Assembly: GCA_018417955.1 (NCBI GenBank)
Contig: JACTVC010000001.1
Span: 4,216,001 to 4,280,000, forward strand
Source: Laccaria trichodermophora
Lineage: Eukaryota; Basidiomycota; Agaricomycetes; Agaricales; Hydnangiaceae
Direction: 5' to 3'
DNA: 64,000 nucleotides
Shown: positions 34,257 through 44,356 of the stretch, piece after piece
Layout of the letters: the number at the start of each line of letters is the position of its first letter
Numbering within the stretch: position 1 is the first letter of the stretch
Position numbers and translations under genes: made by a program
Notes under the pieces: model-generated
What the model was told of the DNA's origin: nothing
The model's input: only the letters and a program-made list of their open reading frames with translations
Databases searched by the model: none

Positions 34257-34699
34257 TTCGGAGGGATCTTCGAATGGGGAATTAGGGTCTGCTATTGAGA
34301 GTGTGAGGGAGCTTTCAGTGGAGGGCGTTGACGTGCCCGAGGATGGTGTACTGGATGAGGGCGTGATGGTTGCTGCACGGTCTCGGGGGACAAACCGTCT
34401 GTTGACTCTTGGTTGGCTTTGCCACGCCAGGATGTGTTTCCTGGAGGTTGGGAACGATGGGCAAGATTAAAATGGCGAGAACACGCCTGTTGCACGAGCT
34501 GATTTCGGACGAGATAACCATTAGACGCTGGACTTCGGACGTAGTGGCGTTGGACGGTGTGATGTTGAACGGTATGACGTTTGGACGGATGGACGTGTGA
34601 CGTTGACGTGGGACGGTGGGTTTAAGACGGTGATACGGAAGTGTTTTCGGACGGAAGCAGAGTGCGTGTTAAAGTACGAACCACGCTCTCATCACCAGA
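34257..34699 (-). other. Gypsy 1 leader and primer-binding-site candidate
   Basis: Between the 5' LTR and gag. On the minus strand, two bases (TC) after the LTR, lies TGGTGATGAGAGCGTGG (34697-34681), a candidate tRNA primer site. The rest is an untranslated leader. ORFs in other frames here are not supported. Confidence 0.55.
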
Positions 34700-34843
34700 T
34701 GGAAAGGGCACAAGTGCCTCCGATGATGCAGATGCGTGGTGAAGTCCTCCTGATTGCTGTCTCTGCCTGCCCTTCTACTCTACTAGCTGACTAAGCTACT
34801 GCTCACGTGCCTCTCCGGGGGGAATGCCCCACTCCCTATTCCA
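34700..34843 (-). repeat. 5' LTR of Gypsy 1
   Basis: 144 bp. It differs from 9035-9178 only at CCGATGATG versus CCGACAATG. Followed on the plus strand by TSD GCGG (34844-34847). Confidence 0.92.
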
Positions 34844-35751
34844 GCGGTTTCAGGAGTTTTCCAATTGACAATGGCAGTCAACTTGCTCAGGTTGGGTTGT
34901 ACGCCGTTAGGTCCTACAGTCGCACCAGCAAATACCACTGTTGTCCTGAAAAGCTTGGACTTACTTGCTGACAGCGATAAACCCCGTTCATGGATTCTTG
35001 TGAATATACGCTGCAGTTTATCCATCATTTCTGAAAATGTGTCAGCTGCTGTACCACCGTCATCCACGAACAGCTCCATGACCTCTTCGACAAGAAGGTT
35101 GTAGAGGTGCTGGCCCATCATGTGTGCAAATGTCGAAGGTGCTCCAGTAAGCCCAAAAGGCATTCTCTTGTACCAGAAATACCCCCATCCCTCCACATAA
35201 AACACCGTGTATGGTCGAGACTCTGGGTCCACCAAAACCGCATAGAACCCCGTGGCGAAGTCAAACATTGAAACCCATCTGTGACCACTAAGCTGTTGCT
35301 GCTTGCCACGTATATCGCCTTGAGGCATGGGTGCTACCTGTGTGACCTTGTTAATCTGTGAAAAGTTCTGACAAATTCTCCATTTAGGCTCATCGTCCTT
35401 TGCCTCTGGCTCGTTGGCAGTTGGTTGCGGCCTTGGCGGTAATGGGAAATGTGGCTCCAGCCCGTTACGGATGCACTCTTCATTGACACGGTATTGTAGT
35501 TCATCGAGCATGAGTCCAGTCCCCTGATGTGTTTTCTGCACTAACGTTGTCGGTGATACACATTTCACCTGTCCAGGCTCGCATGGCTCTATAATGTCAG
35601 CGTCCAGCATGCCTTGTAACTTTTCATGTAAGTAACAGTGTTGTGGTGGTGTGAGTGGTTTCTGGTGGACTTTGGTTGAGAACTTTGCATCCAGCTCAAT
35701 GTTGAGCCAGTGCACTGCTCCTTCGACCTGTTTCACTTCGCTTACTGACAG
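34844..35751 (-). pseudogene. Gypsy 2 pol, RT part
   Basis: Minus-strand reverse transcriptase between element H and Gypsy 1. Motifs visible are CQNFSQINKVT, MFDFATGFYAV, YKRMPFGLTGAPS and the catalytic FVDDGG. It ends NPNLSKLTAIVNWKTPETA at the Gypsy 1 junction. The last residues of the apparent ORF below 34844 come from the Gypsy 1 LTR and are not native. Confidence 0.85.
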
Positions 35752-36070
35752 TGTGATATAGGATTGGAAGGGAATGCCCAGAGGCCATAGTCAAACAGTG
35801 GTATATAGCTAGATTTGGATATCTTACATAATATATTGATCTTTTGTCTTGAACCACCACCTTGTCAGCAGTCTTGCCATCCTCTTGCACTACATGTAGT
35901 GCTTTGTATAACTGTACTTCCTACAGTATGCATAATCATGTTGGGCCAGCTGAGTATCTTGTAACTGCTCATTGCTCACTCATGGGTGTTGATCCCAGAT
36001 CCACCCATTCTTGCCTCCTCCTTCCCTCTTGGCTTCAGCTATGCGAGAAGTTCAGAGTGAACGCTTCACA
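35752..36070 (+). repeat. 5' LTR of element H
   Basis: 319 bp, starting TGTGATATAGGATTGG and ending GAACGCTTCACA. Confidence 0.92.
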
Positions 36071-36799
36071 ATGGTGGGGGCACCGCGGACTTCACCAAAG
36101 CATGGTTGAAGTCTGCATTTCTTGGTAGAGGGAGAGCTGGAGAGTTGTGGGAATGCGCCAGCTCATCACAGGAGGAACCTTAGCATGGATGGTAGCTGCT
36201 GCTCGCGCTCTTCGCGGCGGGCTTACTACTTCATGTGAAAGGGCTCATCCATCCTTCAGTTGGATGAACCATTGACTTTAGCTTGTGCTTGCACAGCAGG
36301 TTGAGGTTTGTTCAATTGGGGTGCTGCGCTGACTCTGAGCAGCTGGGCTTTGGGATTTCGCGACTACGCGGCCTGAAGTCTACTGTGAGGAGAGTTCCTC
36401 TCACCTATGTCTGGATTTCACGACTACGCGGCCATTGACTTGGTGAGGAGGTCGCCTGCAACCAGTGTCGCCTGCTGCTTTGCACTGCTTCACTGTCTCT
36501 CAGACTCCACCTGTTCCTCAACCATCTCCCTTGTCTTTTAGCATCTAGGCCTCTCAAGAACAGCCAGATGTTCATTGACATCCCTCCAGTTCAGTCTACT
36601 GCTCTGGAAATTATGTGCTATGCCCTACTATGCTTCTCTCCCAATCATTGCTGTTTTCTTGCTTGAGGACTGAGTATTCTCATCCTCCTTACTTCTCTAT
36701 GAACTCTCTGGAATGGCTCTTCTTGGTTTCTGAATGGTTAGAAGGGTTTGGAGTGGTTTTGGGTTGGATGGGGTTGATGGAACATCAACATGGGACTTA

Positions 36800-37760
36800 T
36801 TCATGCCATATCTCGCCAACCGACACCCCGATTGCTCTCGTCTTTTTTGCGCTGGGAAGCCCTCGTTCATACCTTTCTTTGGACCCCTTGAACTCGCCAA
36901 ACGGTCGCGTATTGGCTGCGCTTCACCTACTTCAGCCTGGTATGACCAAAATTAACATATCTCGTCCGTTCTCGGCGAGAACCTCGTCGTTCCTTTTGTT
37001 CTTTGGCTCGTTTTGAAGCCACGGTCAATGCGCTTCTGGGAAGCCCTCATACGCGTCAAACGGACGAGCGGTTCCTGTGTTACAGCACCATCCCTCCAAC
37101 ATCCACTTACATGTGACTTGTTCATGTCATATCTCGCCAACCGATGCCCCGATTGCTTTCGTCTCTTTTGCGTTGGAAAGCCCTCATTCACACCTTTCTG
37201 TGGACTCCCTGAACTCGCCAAACGGTCACCTATTGGCGGCGCTTCGCCTAGTTCAGCTTGGTATGACCAAGATGAGCATGTTTCATCCATTCTCGGCGAG
37301 ATGTTCGTCGTTCCTTTCGTTCTTTGGTTTGTTTTAAAGCCATGGTCAATGCGCTTCTGGGAAGCCCTCATACGCGTCAAACGGACGAGCGGTTCTCGTG
37401 TTATAGCACCATCCCTCCAACAACCATTTACACAGGACTTATTCATGTCATATCTCGCCGACCGACGCCCGGATCGCGCTCATCTTTTTTGCGTTGGAAA
37501 GCCCTGATCCACACCTTCCTTTGAACTCCCTGAACTCGCCAAACGGTCACCTGTTGGCGGCGCTTCGCCTAGTTCAGTCTGGTATGACCAAGATGAACAT
37601 ATTTCGTCCGTTCTCGGCGAGATCTCGGTCGCCTCTTTCGTTCTCTGGTTCGTTTTGAAGCCACGGTCAATGCGCTTCTGGGAAGCCCTCATACGTATCA
37701 AATGGACGAGCGGTCCTTGTGTTACAGTGCCATCTCTTCAACAACCATTTCCCCATTCCT
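36800..37760. repeat. About 320-bp tandem repeats inside element H
   Basis: Three copies of a unit marked by CATATCTCGCCAACCGA (about 36809, 37130, 37449), followed by ACTCGCCAAACGGTC and GGGAAGCCCTCATACG. The apparent ORFs on both strands repeat with this unit and are not credible genes. Confidence 0.85.
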
Positions 37761-38136
37761 ATTGTCATAACCCGCTCGCATCGGACGTTCTATGGCCCGT
37801 TTTGAACGTTGGATTCGTACCTTTCCGACGCACCTATTTACGTTGATAACGGACAACAGCCTGGTCTGCAGTATGCATTTACTCCAGAACTGCAGTTTCT
37901 GGGTACTTCCTCTCTATCTCAACGACCACGGCTCGTCACGATACGCGAATTATACCGTTGGAAAGGTGTCGTTCGTAGCTTTCGAACGGGTATTTGATCT
38001 CCAGGAACGGGCCAGAAATCACTACGCTATGCTCAAACACATTTTTGGCTACCTCAGGATCTCCCCTCTATTTGGGGCATTAAGACTTGATTGGAGGACT
38101 CTTATGGGCAGGGGAGACACCTCAACTGGTTGAGAG

Positions 38137-38525
38137 TTGCTGCTCGCGCATTACGCGGCGGACTCTTCTTCAGTCATGGTAACCTTCTGGCTCTCTCAGA
38201 AGGCTGATTGCTGCTCGCGCATTTCGCGGCGGATCGGTGTGGAGGAGTTGCAGCTCGCGCATTACGCGGCGGACTCTTCTTCAATCATGGTAACCTTCTG
38301 AGTCCCTCAGAAGTACTGATTGCTGCTCGCGAGTTACGCGGTGGATCAGTGTTGAGGAGTTGCTGCTCGCGCATTACGCGGCAGACTCTTCTTCAATCAT
38401 GGTAACCTTCTGGCTCCTGATTGCAGCTCGCATGTTTTGCGGCGGATCAGTGTTGAGGAGTTGCTGCTCGCACATTATGCGGCGGACTCTTCTTCAATCA
38501 TGGTAACCTTATAGATTGCTGCTTG
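38137..38525. repeat. GCTCGCGCATTACGCGGC repeats inside element H
   Basis: About eight copies of a short unit, TTGCTGCTCGCGCATTACGCGGCGGA, in alternating spacer contexts with CAATCATGGTAACCTTCTG. The unit contains an imperfect palindrome. Two related copies occur earlier (about 36200-36440). Confidence 0.75.
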
Positions 38526-38779
38526 TGTGTTGCATGGCCTGTGTCCACTCTGGGGGGCAAGATTTATGACAACATTTTTTTTTCTCTCCCCCTTTCCTTC
38601 AACCTCTCATCATTCCTACCCAACTGGCACCACCTCTACCTACTCTAACACCAACTTAGGATCACGGCTTGTAATTTTCCACTGCACGATCTCTTCGCCT
38701 CTATCCTCCCTGGCTTGATTCTTGAGATTCGCACACTGGAAAAGTGGGGGGCTGTAGGGGAGTATAGGTGGAAGATGGG

Positions 38780-38990
38780 AGGAGAGGCGCAAGCCTCTAT
38801 CCCATTACACGCTCCCCACGTCCAGACAACACACCACAATGGAAGCAAGCTACATCATCTTGATGGGTAGAGGGAGTTGAGTTGGGATCAACGATCTGAG
38901 TGGAGAGGCGCAAGCCTCTATCACACTATACATGTCTTATGCCCAGACCACAAGTATGATGGAAGCATGCTACACCATCTTGATGGGGAA
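38780..38990. repeat. Two-copy direct repeat near the 3' end of element H
   Basis: GGAGAGGCGCAAGCCTCTAT followed by ATGGAAGCA..GCTACA..ATCTTGATGGG occurs twice, about 125 bp apart. Such bipartite direct repeats in front of the 3' LTR are the only structured sequence in this stretch. Confidence 0.6.
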
Positions 38991-39310
38991 AGGCAATGGA
39001 GTTGGGATGGATGACCTGGAAGCCATCCACTGCATGGTTTCCCAGTACTCATGGTTATACATCACTGAAGAGAGAATGGGAGGATCATATGGGTATTTCT
39101 GGGTTAAGCTGGGAGCTTACAGTGACCAGCTTTCCAGATAGCAAATTATTTGGGGCCAAATTTTTTCTTTCTTTTATTCATCTTCTTTGCTTTGCTACCC
39201 TTTGGTCTCATTTTATCCTGATATTCACTCTGGGGGGCAAGAGGATTTCTATTCTATTATTCTTCCCCACCATTGTTTTCCTTACATGCCCTCTGGACAT
39301 TGGGGGGCTT

Positions 39311-39629
39311 TGTGATATAGGATTGGAAGGGAATGCCCAGAGGCCATAGTCAAACAGTGGTATATAGCTAGATTTGGATATCTTACATAATATATTGATC
39401 TTTTGTCTTGAACCACCACCTTGTCAGCAGTCTTGCCATCCTCTTGCACTACATGTAGTGCTTTGTATAACTGTACTTCCTACAGTATGCATAATCATGT
39501 TGGGCCAGCTGAGTATCTTGTAACTGCTCATTGCTCACTCATGGGTGTTGATCCCAGATCCACCCATTCTTGCCTCCTCCTTCCCTCTTGGCTTCAGCTA
39601 TGCGAGAAGTTCAGAGTGAACGCTTCACA
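39311..39629 (+). repeat. 3' LTR of element H
   Basis: 319 bp, identical by eye to 35752-36070. Confidence 0.92.
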
Positions 39630-40557
39630 GACAGAGCGAACACATCAGCGAACTCCGTGATTAGTGCTTGCACTTGGGCGCTCTCCACATCTGTCAGGTT
39701 GTCACCGACTTTGACTTGGCATTGGATTTCCTTGACACGTGTGGGTTTGAAGGGCTCTGTTGCTTGCATGAAGATGTTGTCTGGGTCCTGGGTGAATTTG
39801 TCAATAGGTATCTCTGCTATGTGGTTGTTGTCTGTCTCTGCCATATCCTCTGTGATGACACACATGGGTGTAGTACCAGGTTGTTCGTGCACCTCGCTCA
39901 CGGGGGGCTTGTCTGTACCCCCCATTGAGCTCCTTTGCTTCGCCCTTGCAATGCTTATGTTCCGTGTCTTCCACCTGTGATGGTGCCATTGTGCTGGTCC
40001 TTTCCATGCCTTCCACATTCTTCTCGCCCTCTCCTTTCTCTGGGCCTTGGCGTATTGTTGGTCATCCTCTTTGTTCTCGTCAGCTGCTGGTTTATCCTCT
40101 GCAGGCGATACTGTTGGTACTTCCCTCGAGGGGGATGTCACTCTGTCCCCCACCAGTTCTTCTTGCTTTTCTCCTTCTGGCGTGTTGATCGCCTTCTGTT
40201 GCTCCTGAGGTGCTGCATCCGTGTGTTGTGGTTCTATAGCTGATGGACATGTGTTAACGGCCCGGATCTCTGGAGTGATGTGATTTGTGAATACTCCCCT
40301 CACGGGGGACTGCACATTGTCCCCCTTTTTGTTCTCGCACTCTATATCTCTGTGTTGCGCTGTGGGCTCGTGGTGTGCCTGGTGTGGCTGTTGCATCGTG
40401 AGGTCGTATTGGTTCTTCAAGGTGAGCCGGTTGCTTGGTATGAGGACTTCGTCTACAGCGTAATCGTGGACAATCACAAACATGGTCTTCAGTCTTTTCC
40501 CAAACAGAAAGTACCATCTGCCATCGCTGTCAAACACCTCAAATGACCCTTCAAGGG
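39630..40557 (-). pseudogene. Gypsy 2 protease C-terminus and protease-RT linker
   Basis: The minus-strand frame begins at the element I junction with GSFEVFDSDGRWYFLFGKRL, the end of the protease domain as in Gypsy 1. It continues through a long Gln- and charge-rich linker with three copies of a PP/SPxREV-like motif. It ends in ITEFADVFALS at the element H junction. It has no enzymatic motif of its own. Confidence 0.75.
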
Positions 40558-40574
40558 GAGGTCTTGTCTCTCCC

Positions 40575-40870
40575 CCACATGTTCTGATCAGCGCTGATCA
40601 GCGCTGATCGGCAAGAGGATTTTTCTGATCAGCGCTGATCAGAATTAGAATTCCTTCTTCCCCAGCCATTTTGGCTGGAAACCAGCTCAGCAATGGCCCC
40701 ACTTGGCATTACTCAGCGCTGATCAGCACTGATCAGCAAGCTCAGCGCTGAATGAACTGATCAGTGCTGAGTCACTGAAAGCTGAACAGAACTGAGCAAT
40801 GCTGAACAGAGCTGAGCAATGCTGAACAGAACTGAGCAATGCTGAACAGAACTGAGCAATGCTGAACAGT
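40575..40870. repeat. Left subterminal repeats of element I
   Basis: Copies of the palindrome CTGATCAGCGCTGATCAG, then about five tandem copies of a 21-bp unit GCTGAACAGAACTGAGCAAT. The right end (46675-46890) carries many CTGATCAGnnCTGATCAG units. These are likely transposase-binding arrays (inference). Confidence 0.75.
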
Positions 40871-40899
40871 AGAGCACAACAATGGGGTCTTTACTAATT

Positions 40900-40993
40900 A
40901 AAAAAGAATACACCCACAAGGAATTGAACTCTCAGCCTCCTGGGAAGAAGTCACATGACCCAAAACTCGCAATATCCAACTGCACCATGCTGC
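40900..40993 (-). ncRNA. tRNA-like segment with A-box, B-box and T-run inside element I
   Basis: On the minus strand, ATGGTGCAGTTGGATATTGC resembles an A-box. GAGAGTTCAATTCC resembles a B-box, and a T6 run follows at about 40906-40901. A full cloverleaf is not evident. Element A carries a comparable segment, so a Pol III-type promoter may be an old part of this element group. Confidence 0.4.
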
Positions 40994-41488
40994 TGTATTA
41001 TGCACATGAAAGTTAGTACACTATATAGGTCACATTTTCCTGGATTTTAAACATCTCTGATCACTGAAAATATTATAAACCCACAATATTGCTTTTAGTT
41101 GGCTTGTGAGGATAATTAGAGCATAAATAGTCAAATCTGGTTACAAGATATGTTGATTTACTTGAGTAAAAGCCATTGGAAGCGCATTTTGGACGGTTTA
41201 AATTTACTATCTTGCAATAAAATTTATATGGCTGTGTTCTACTCATTAAATCGATTCTAACGGGCTATAGAGCGTCGTGATTGGTTGAGTTTTGAGCTCA
41301 CAATCGATGTTCGGGCATTTCCCAGCGCTCGCCGCACCGTCCGGCAATTGCCGATCACGCGTCTTCTGTGACACGTCTCACGTCTCACGGCTTTCCTTTC
41401 AACCACCACCATCCCCACAGCGCTTATCGCCCACACATCGCCACCACCTTATCGCCCGCCCATCGCAACGTCGAACCACGCACCCAGC
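40994..41488. other. Element I region upstream of the accessory gene
   Basis: About 500 bp with no credible ORF until ATG 41489. It becomes C-rich and A-poor from about 41330 and presumably holds the accessory-gene promoter. Confidence 0.4.
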
Positions 41489-44307
41489 ATGCCAGCAACC
41501 CGATCCACCATCCCAACTACGCGCAGCGGCCACACCCGCCACTCTCCGCCTCCAAAATCGCGCAAGAGGGCGAACACGGGCGCCAGCAACAAATCCCCCA
41601 AGCGTCCCAAGCCCAACGTAGACGACGACGAGACCGAACTAAACAAGACCAAGGGGGGAAGGGATGGAAAGAAAGGCGGGGAAAAAGAGAAAAAGAAAGG
41701 CCGGAAGGGGAAGAAGGCCAGGTGAGCCGTGAACCAACCCCTTCCGCCGTCCCTACTCACCCATTCCCTAGGAAAACGAGTGCCATGAAGGCAGACGAGG
41801 ACGCGGCTGCCCGTGAAGTGGCAGCCACCATGAAGTACGTACCCCCCTCCCCATATATTTTCATTTAACAACATTTTTTTACAGGAAAAGCGAACTCGCC
41901 ATGGCCGCGAGTGGGCTGTCCGTCGCCCCACCACCCCATGCTCACCCTACCCAAGCCACGAAGCCCAACGAACGACAGGGGCTCACCCACGACGACAGGA
42001 CGAGTGACAGCCAGCCCACCAATGCCGACGGCAGCAGCAGCAACGACGGCAGCAGCAACAACGACGGCAGCAGCAGCAACGACGGCAGCAGCAGCAACGA
42101 CAGCAGCAGCAACAACAAGTCCGGAACCACCAGCAGCAACGACAGCCACAACGACGACAGCCAAGACGAGAGCAACAAGGACGACGAGAGCAACGAGGAC
42201 AACAACACCAACGAGGACAACGACAGCGACGCCCCCATGAGTGTCGACGACACACCCGCAAAATCGAAGACCAAACGAGGCGACAACGACCGCGACCACG
42301 ACCACAACAAACGCGACGACAGCGACAGCGACGCGCCTATGAGTGTCGACGAAGCGCCCACGAAGAAGACCCAACGCGCGAGCAAGACAAAGAAGAGCAA
42401 GGACGACAGCCGAGACGGGGGTGACCACGACCACGACAGCCCAGACAGGGGCAACAGCAACACCCCCATGCACGTCGACAAAGCGCACGCCAAAAAGAAC
42501 AACACCCCCACGCGTGTCGACGAAGCGCCCGCCAACAAGAAGACCCAGCAGATGAAGAACAACAGCGACAACGACCACGATGGCAACAACGACCACGACG
42601 GCAACAACGACCACAACCACAACGCCCCCGTTTACGTCGACAAAGCGCCCGCCGTCAAGACCAAGCACACGAGCAAGGGGAAGAAGGGTGATGCCCCCAT
42701 GAGTGTCGAAGCAGCGCAAGGCGACAACGACAACCACCCAGCCCCCCTCTCGAAGGATGCTACGTACAAGGATGCCACTGACCCCACCTCCTTCTCCAAT
42801 GCCATCAACGACACTATGAGTAGCACCACCACCATCACCACCAACGTCCCCACTCCCATGTCTACTGTAGAGACCTGTGGTGGGGCTGCAGGTGATACCC
42901 ACCCTGTTAGCCTCACTGCTGGTCCTAAAGACTGGGTTGCACCTGATCAAGGTACCTTACAGTTTTTAGATATTATGTCACGTAGTATTAATTTAAAAGC
43001 TTTAGACTCAGTTATGCACAGTCCACCTCCACTCAGTCGCCTTGAGTTGGAGGGTGCATCTAGGACACATGGTGGCATATTCCGAGGTCGTGCTCTTGGC
43101 AATCGGCCCAACCTTGCAGATATGGACTCCACCAGTGATACCAAGATCCCCTACCCAAGCAAGATTCACCTTTATGTCACCAGCAGCACCAATCCTGCAG
43201 ATTGGGCCTTAAAGTCAATGTCTCGCCAGGTCTTAAAGCACCCTGTCACAACATCCCTCAAGGTCATCCTGCAACATATTGCTGAAAGACATTCCCCAGT
43301 TCAAAGTGAGTTAAGCCAGATACATACATCATATTGAAATATTAATTTATTGATTAGAACATAACTATCGTATCTATACGTTTGAAGAGCCTGAAGACTG
43401 GTCTCCTCATGGCCGCTATGAGGTTGCGCTGCGTGATGAAGAAGAACTTACATGGCTTTTGATTGAAAATGAGTATATTTTACGACTTCTTGTGGTAAGT
43501 TCTCAATATTTTAAGTTACTCTCACTGTAAAATCCAATTTTATATTAGGTCACTGGTGACTCTGATACTAAGCCATCATCTCGTTTTCCATCTATTCCTC
43601 TTAGTGTTGTTTCTGGTTCTGTGTCTGCCTCTGCCTCTGCTTCTCGTCGCCCTTCTACTGTTCCTGAGACCCCTGACCTGGATGATCTGGGTAAAGAGTT
43701 TCTGTATGATAAAGATATTTTGAACAACCCTCTCTGGTATAATGCTGCTGTTCAACTGGGTGTTGATCCTGCCTTGACTCATAGAAAGAAAGATACCAGT
43801 CTCCAGATGCATTATCGAAAGTATAATGCATATCAATCAGCTTGGAATCAGATTCAGCACCTTACTAAAAAGCATCAATGGCCCTATCCCCAGTTTCTGA
43901 AAACTGAGTTGATTAATCTCTTTGGACGTCGTGGGATGTGGAACTCCCATACAGTTAAGGGAATGCAGGATATCTCACAGTTTCCAAAGATGCAGAAGTG
44001 GTTGGAACGTGGAGATGATGAGGTTGAACCAACAGATGAGGACGTGTGGGGCATAGCCAAGTCTCAGTATACCTTTGTTGACTTGGCACTTTGGAAGAAG
44101 CAGGGAACGTTAAGGGATCCAAAAGGGACACAGAAGAAGAAGCTGGAGAAGGAAAAAACTAAAGGGCGTGAAAAGGAACGGAAGCAGAAGAGTAAGAAGG
44201 ATGATTCAGATGATGAAGAAGGGGGGAGTTCAAAGAAAGGGAAATCTACTGGACAGTCAAAGGAAAAGTCTTCTGGGTCTGGATCTAAGTCACATAAGCG
44301 AAAGTAG
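41489..44307 (+). CDS. Accessory protein of KDZ element I, function unknown
   Basis: Five exons: 41489-41721, 41772-41834, 41885-43305, 43358-43494 and 43549-44307, all with GT-AG introns of about 50 bp and open joints. The N-terminus is basic (PPPKSRKRANTG, Lys-rich). A long Asn/Ser/Asp-rich stretch follows, then about six degenerate repeats of the type APMSVDEAPxKK. A globular region (IHLYVTSSTNPADWALKSMS, YTFEEPEDW) and a second one (LGKEFLYDKDILNNPLWYN) come next. It ends in a Lys/Ser-rich tail. I do not recognise the family. Its position beside the transposase suggests a partner in transposition or chromatin targeting, which is inference only. Confidence 0.75.
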
Positions 44308-44356
44308 GTTAATGTAAATATGCTGCAATGTATTTTGGAATCTGACATCTTGTAAT

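Larger units (their letters stand above)
9035..34843 (-). mobile_element. Ty3/Gypsy element 1 with 144-bp LTRs (split by Gypsy 3)
   Basis: Bounded by two 144-bp LTRs (9035-9178 and 34700-34843), TG...CA, flanked by GCGG at 9031-9034 and 34844-34847. It contains gag, protease, RT, RNase H and integrase on the minus strand, all interrupted at 13267-32382 by Gypsy 3. Its insertion split the RT region of Gypsy 2; the frame rejoins as KTPETA|LNLTSF. The two LTRs differ only at one dinucleotide (CA versus TG), so it is younger than its host element. In-frame TGA codons at 33744-33746 and 11910-11912 probably inactivate it. Confidence 0.92.
35752..39629 (+). mobile_element. Non-coding LTR retrotransposon H (LARD-like), 319-bp LTRs
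   Basis: Two 319-bp LTRs (35752-36070, 39311-39629), identical by eye, ends TGTGA...TCACA, flanked by perfect GACAG (35747-35751 and 39630-39634). A primer-binding-site candidate, TGGTGGGGGCACCGCGG, starts one base after the 5' LTR (36072). A G-rich stretch (ATTGGGGGGCTT) precedes the 3' LTR. The 3.2-kb interior has no gag or pol. Its ORFs follow tandem repeats. It must depend on another element's proteins. It inserted in Gypsy 2; removal restores ALSVSEVKQ in frame. Confidence 0.9.

Noticed and set aside
36697..37846. ORFs in element H on both strands
   Set aside because: They repeat with the 320-bp tandem unit, overlap each other on opposite strands, and match no gag or pol motif.
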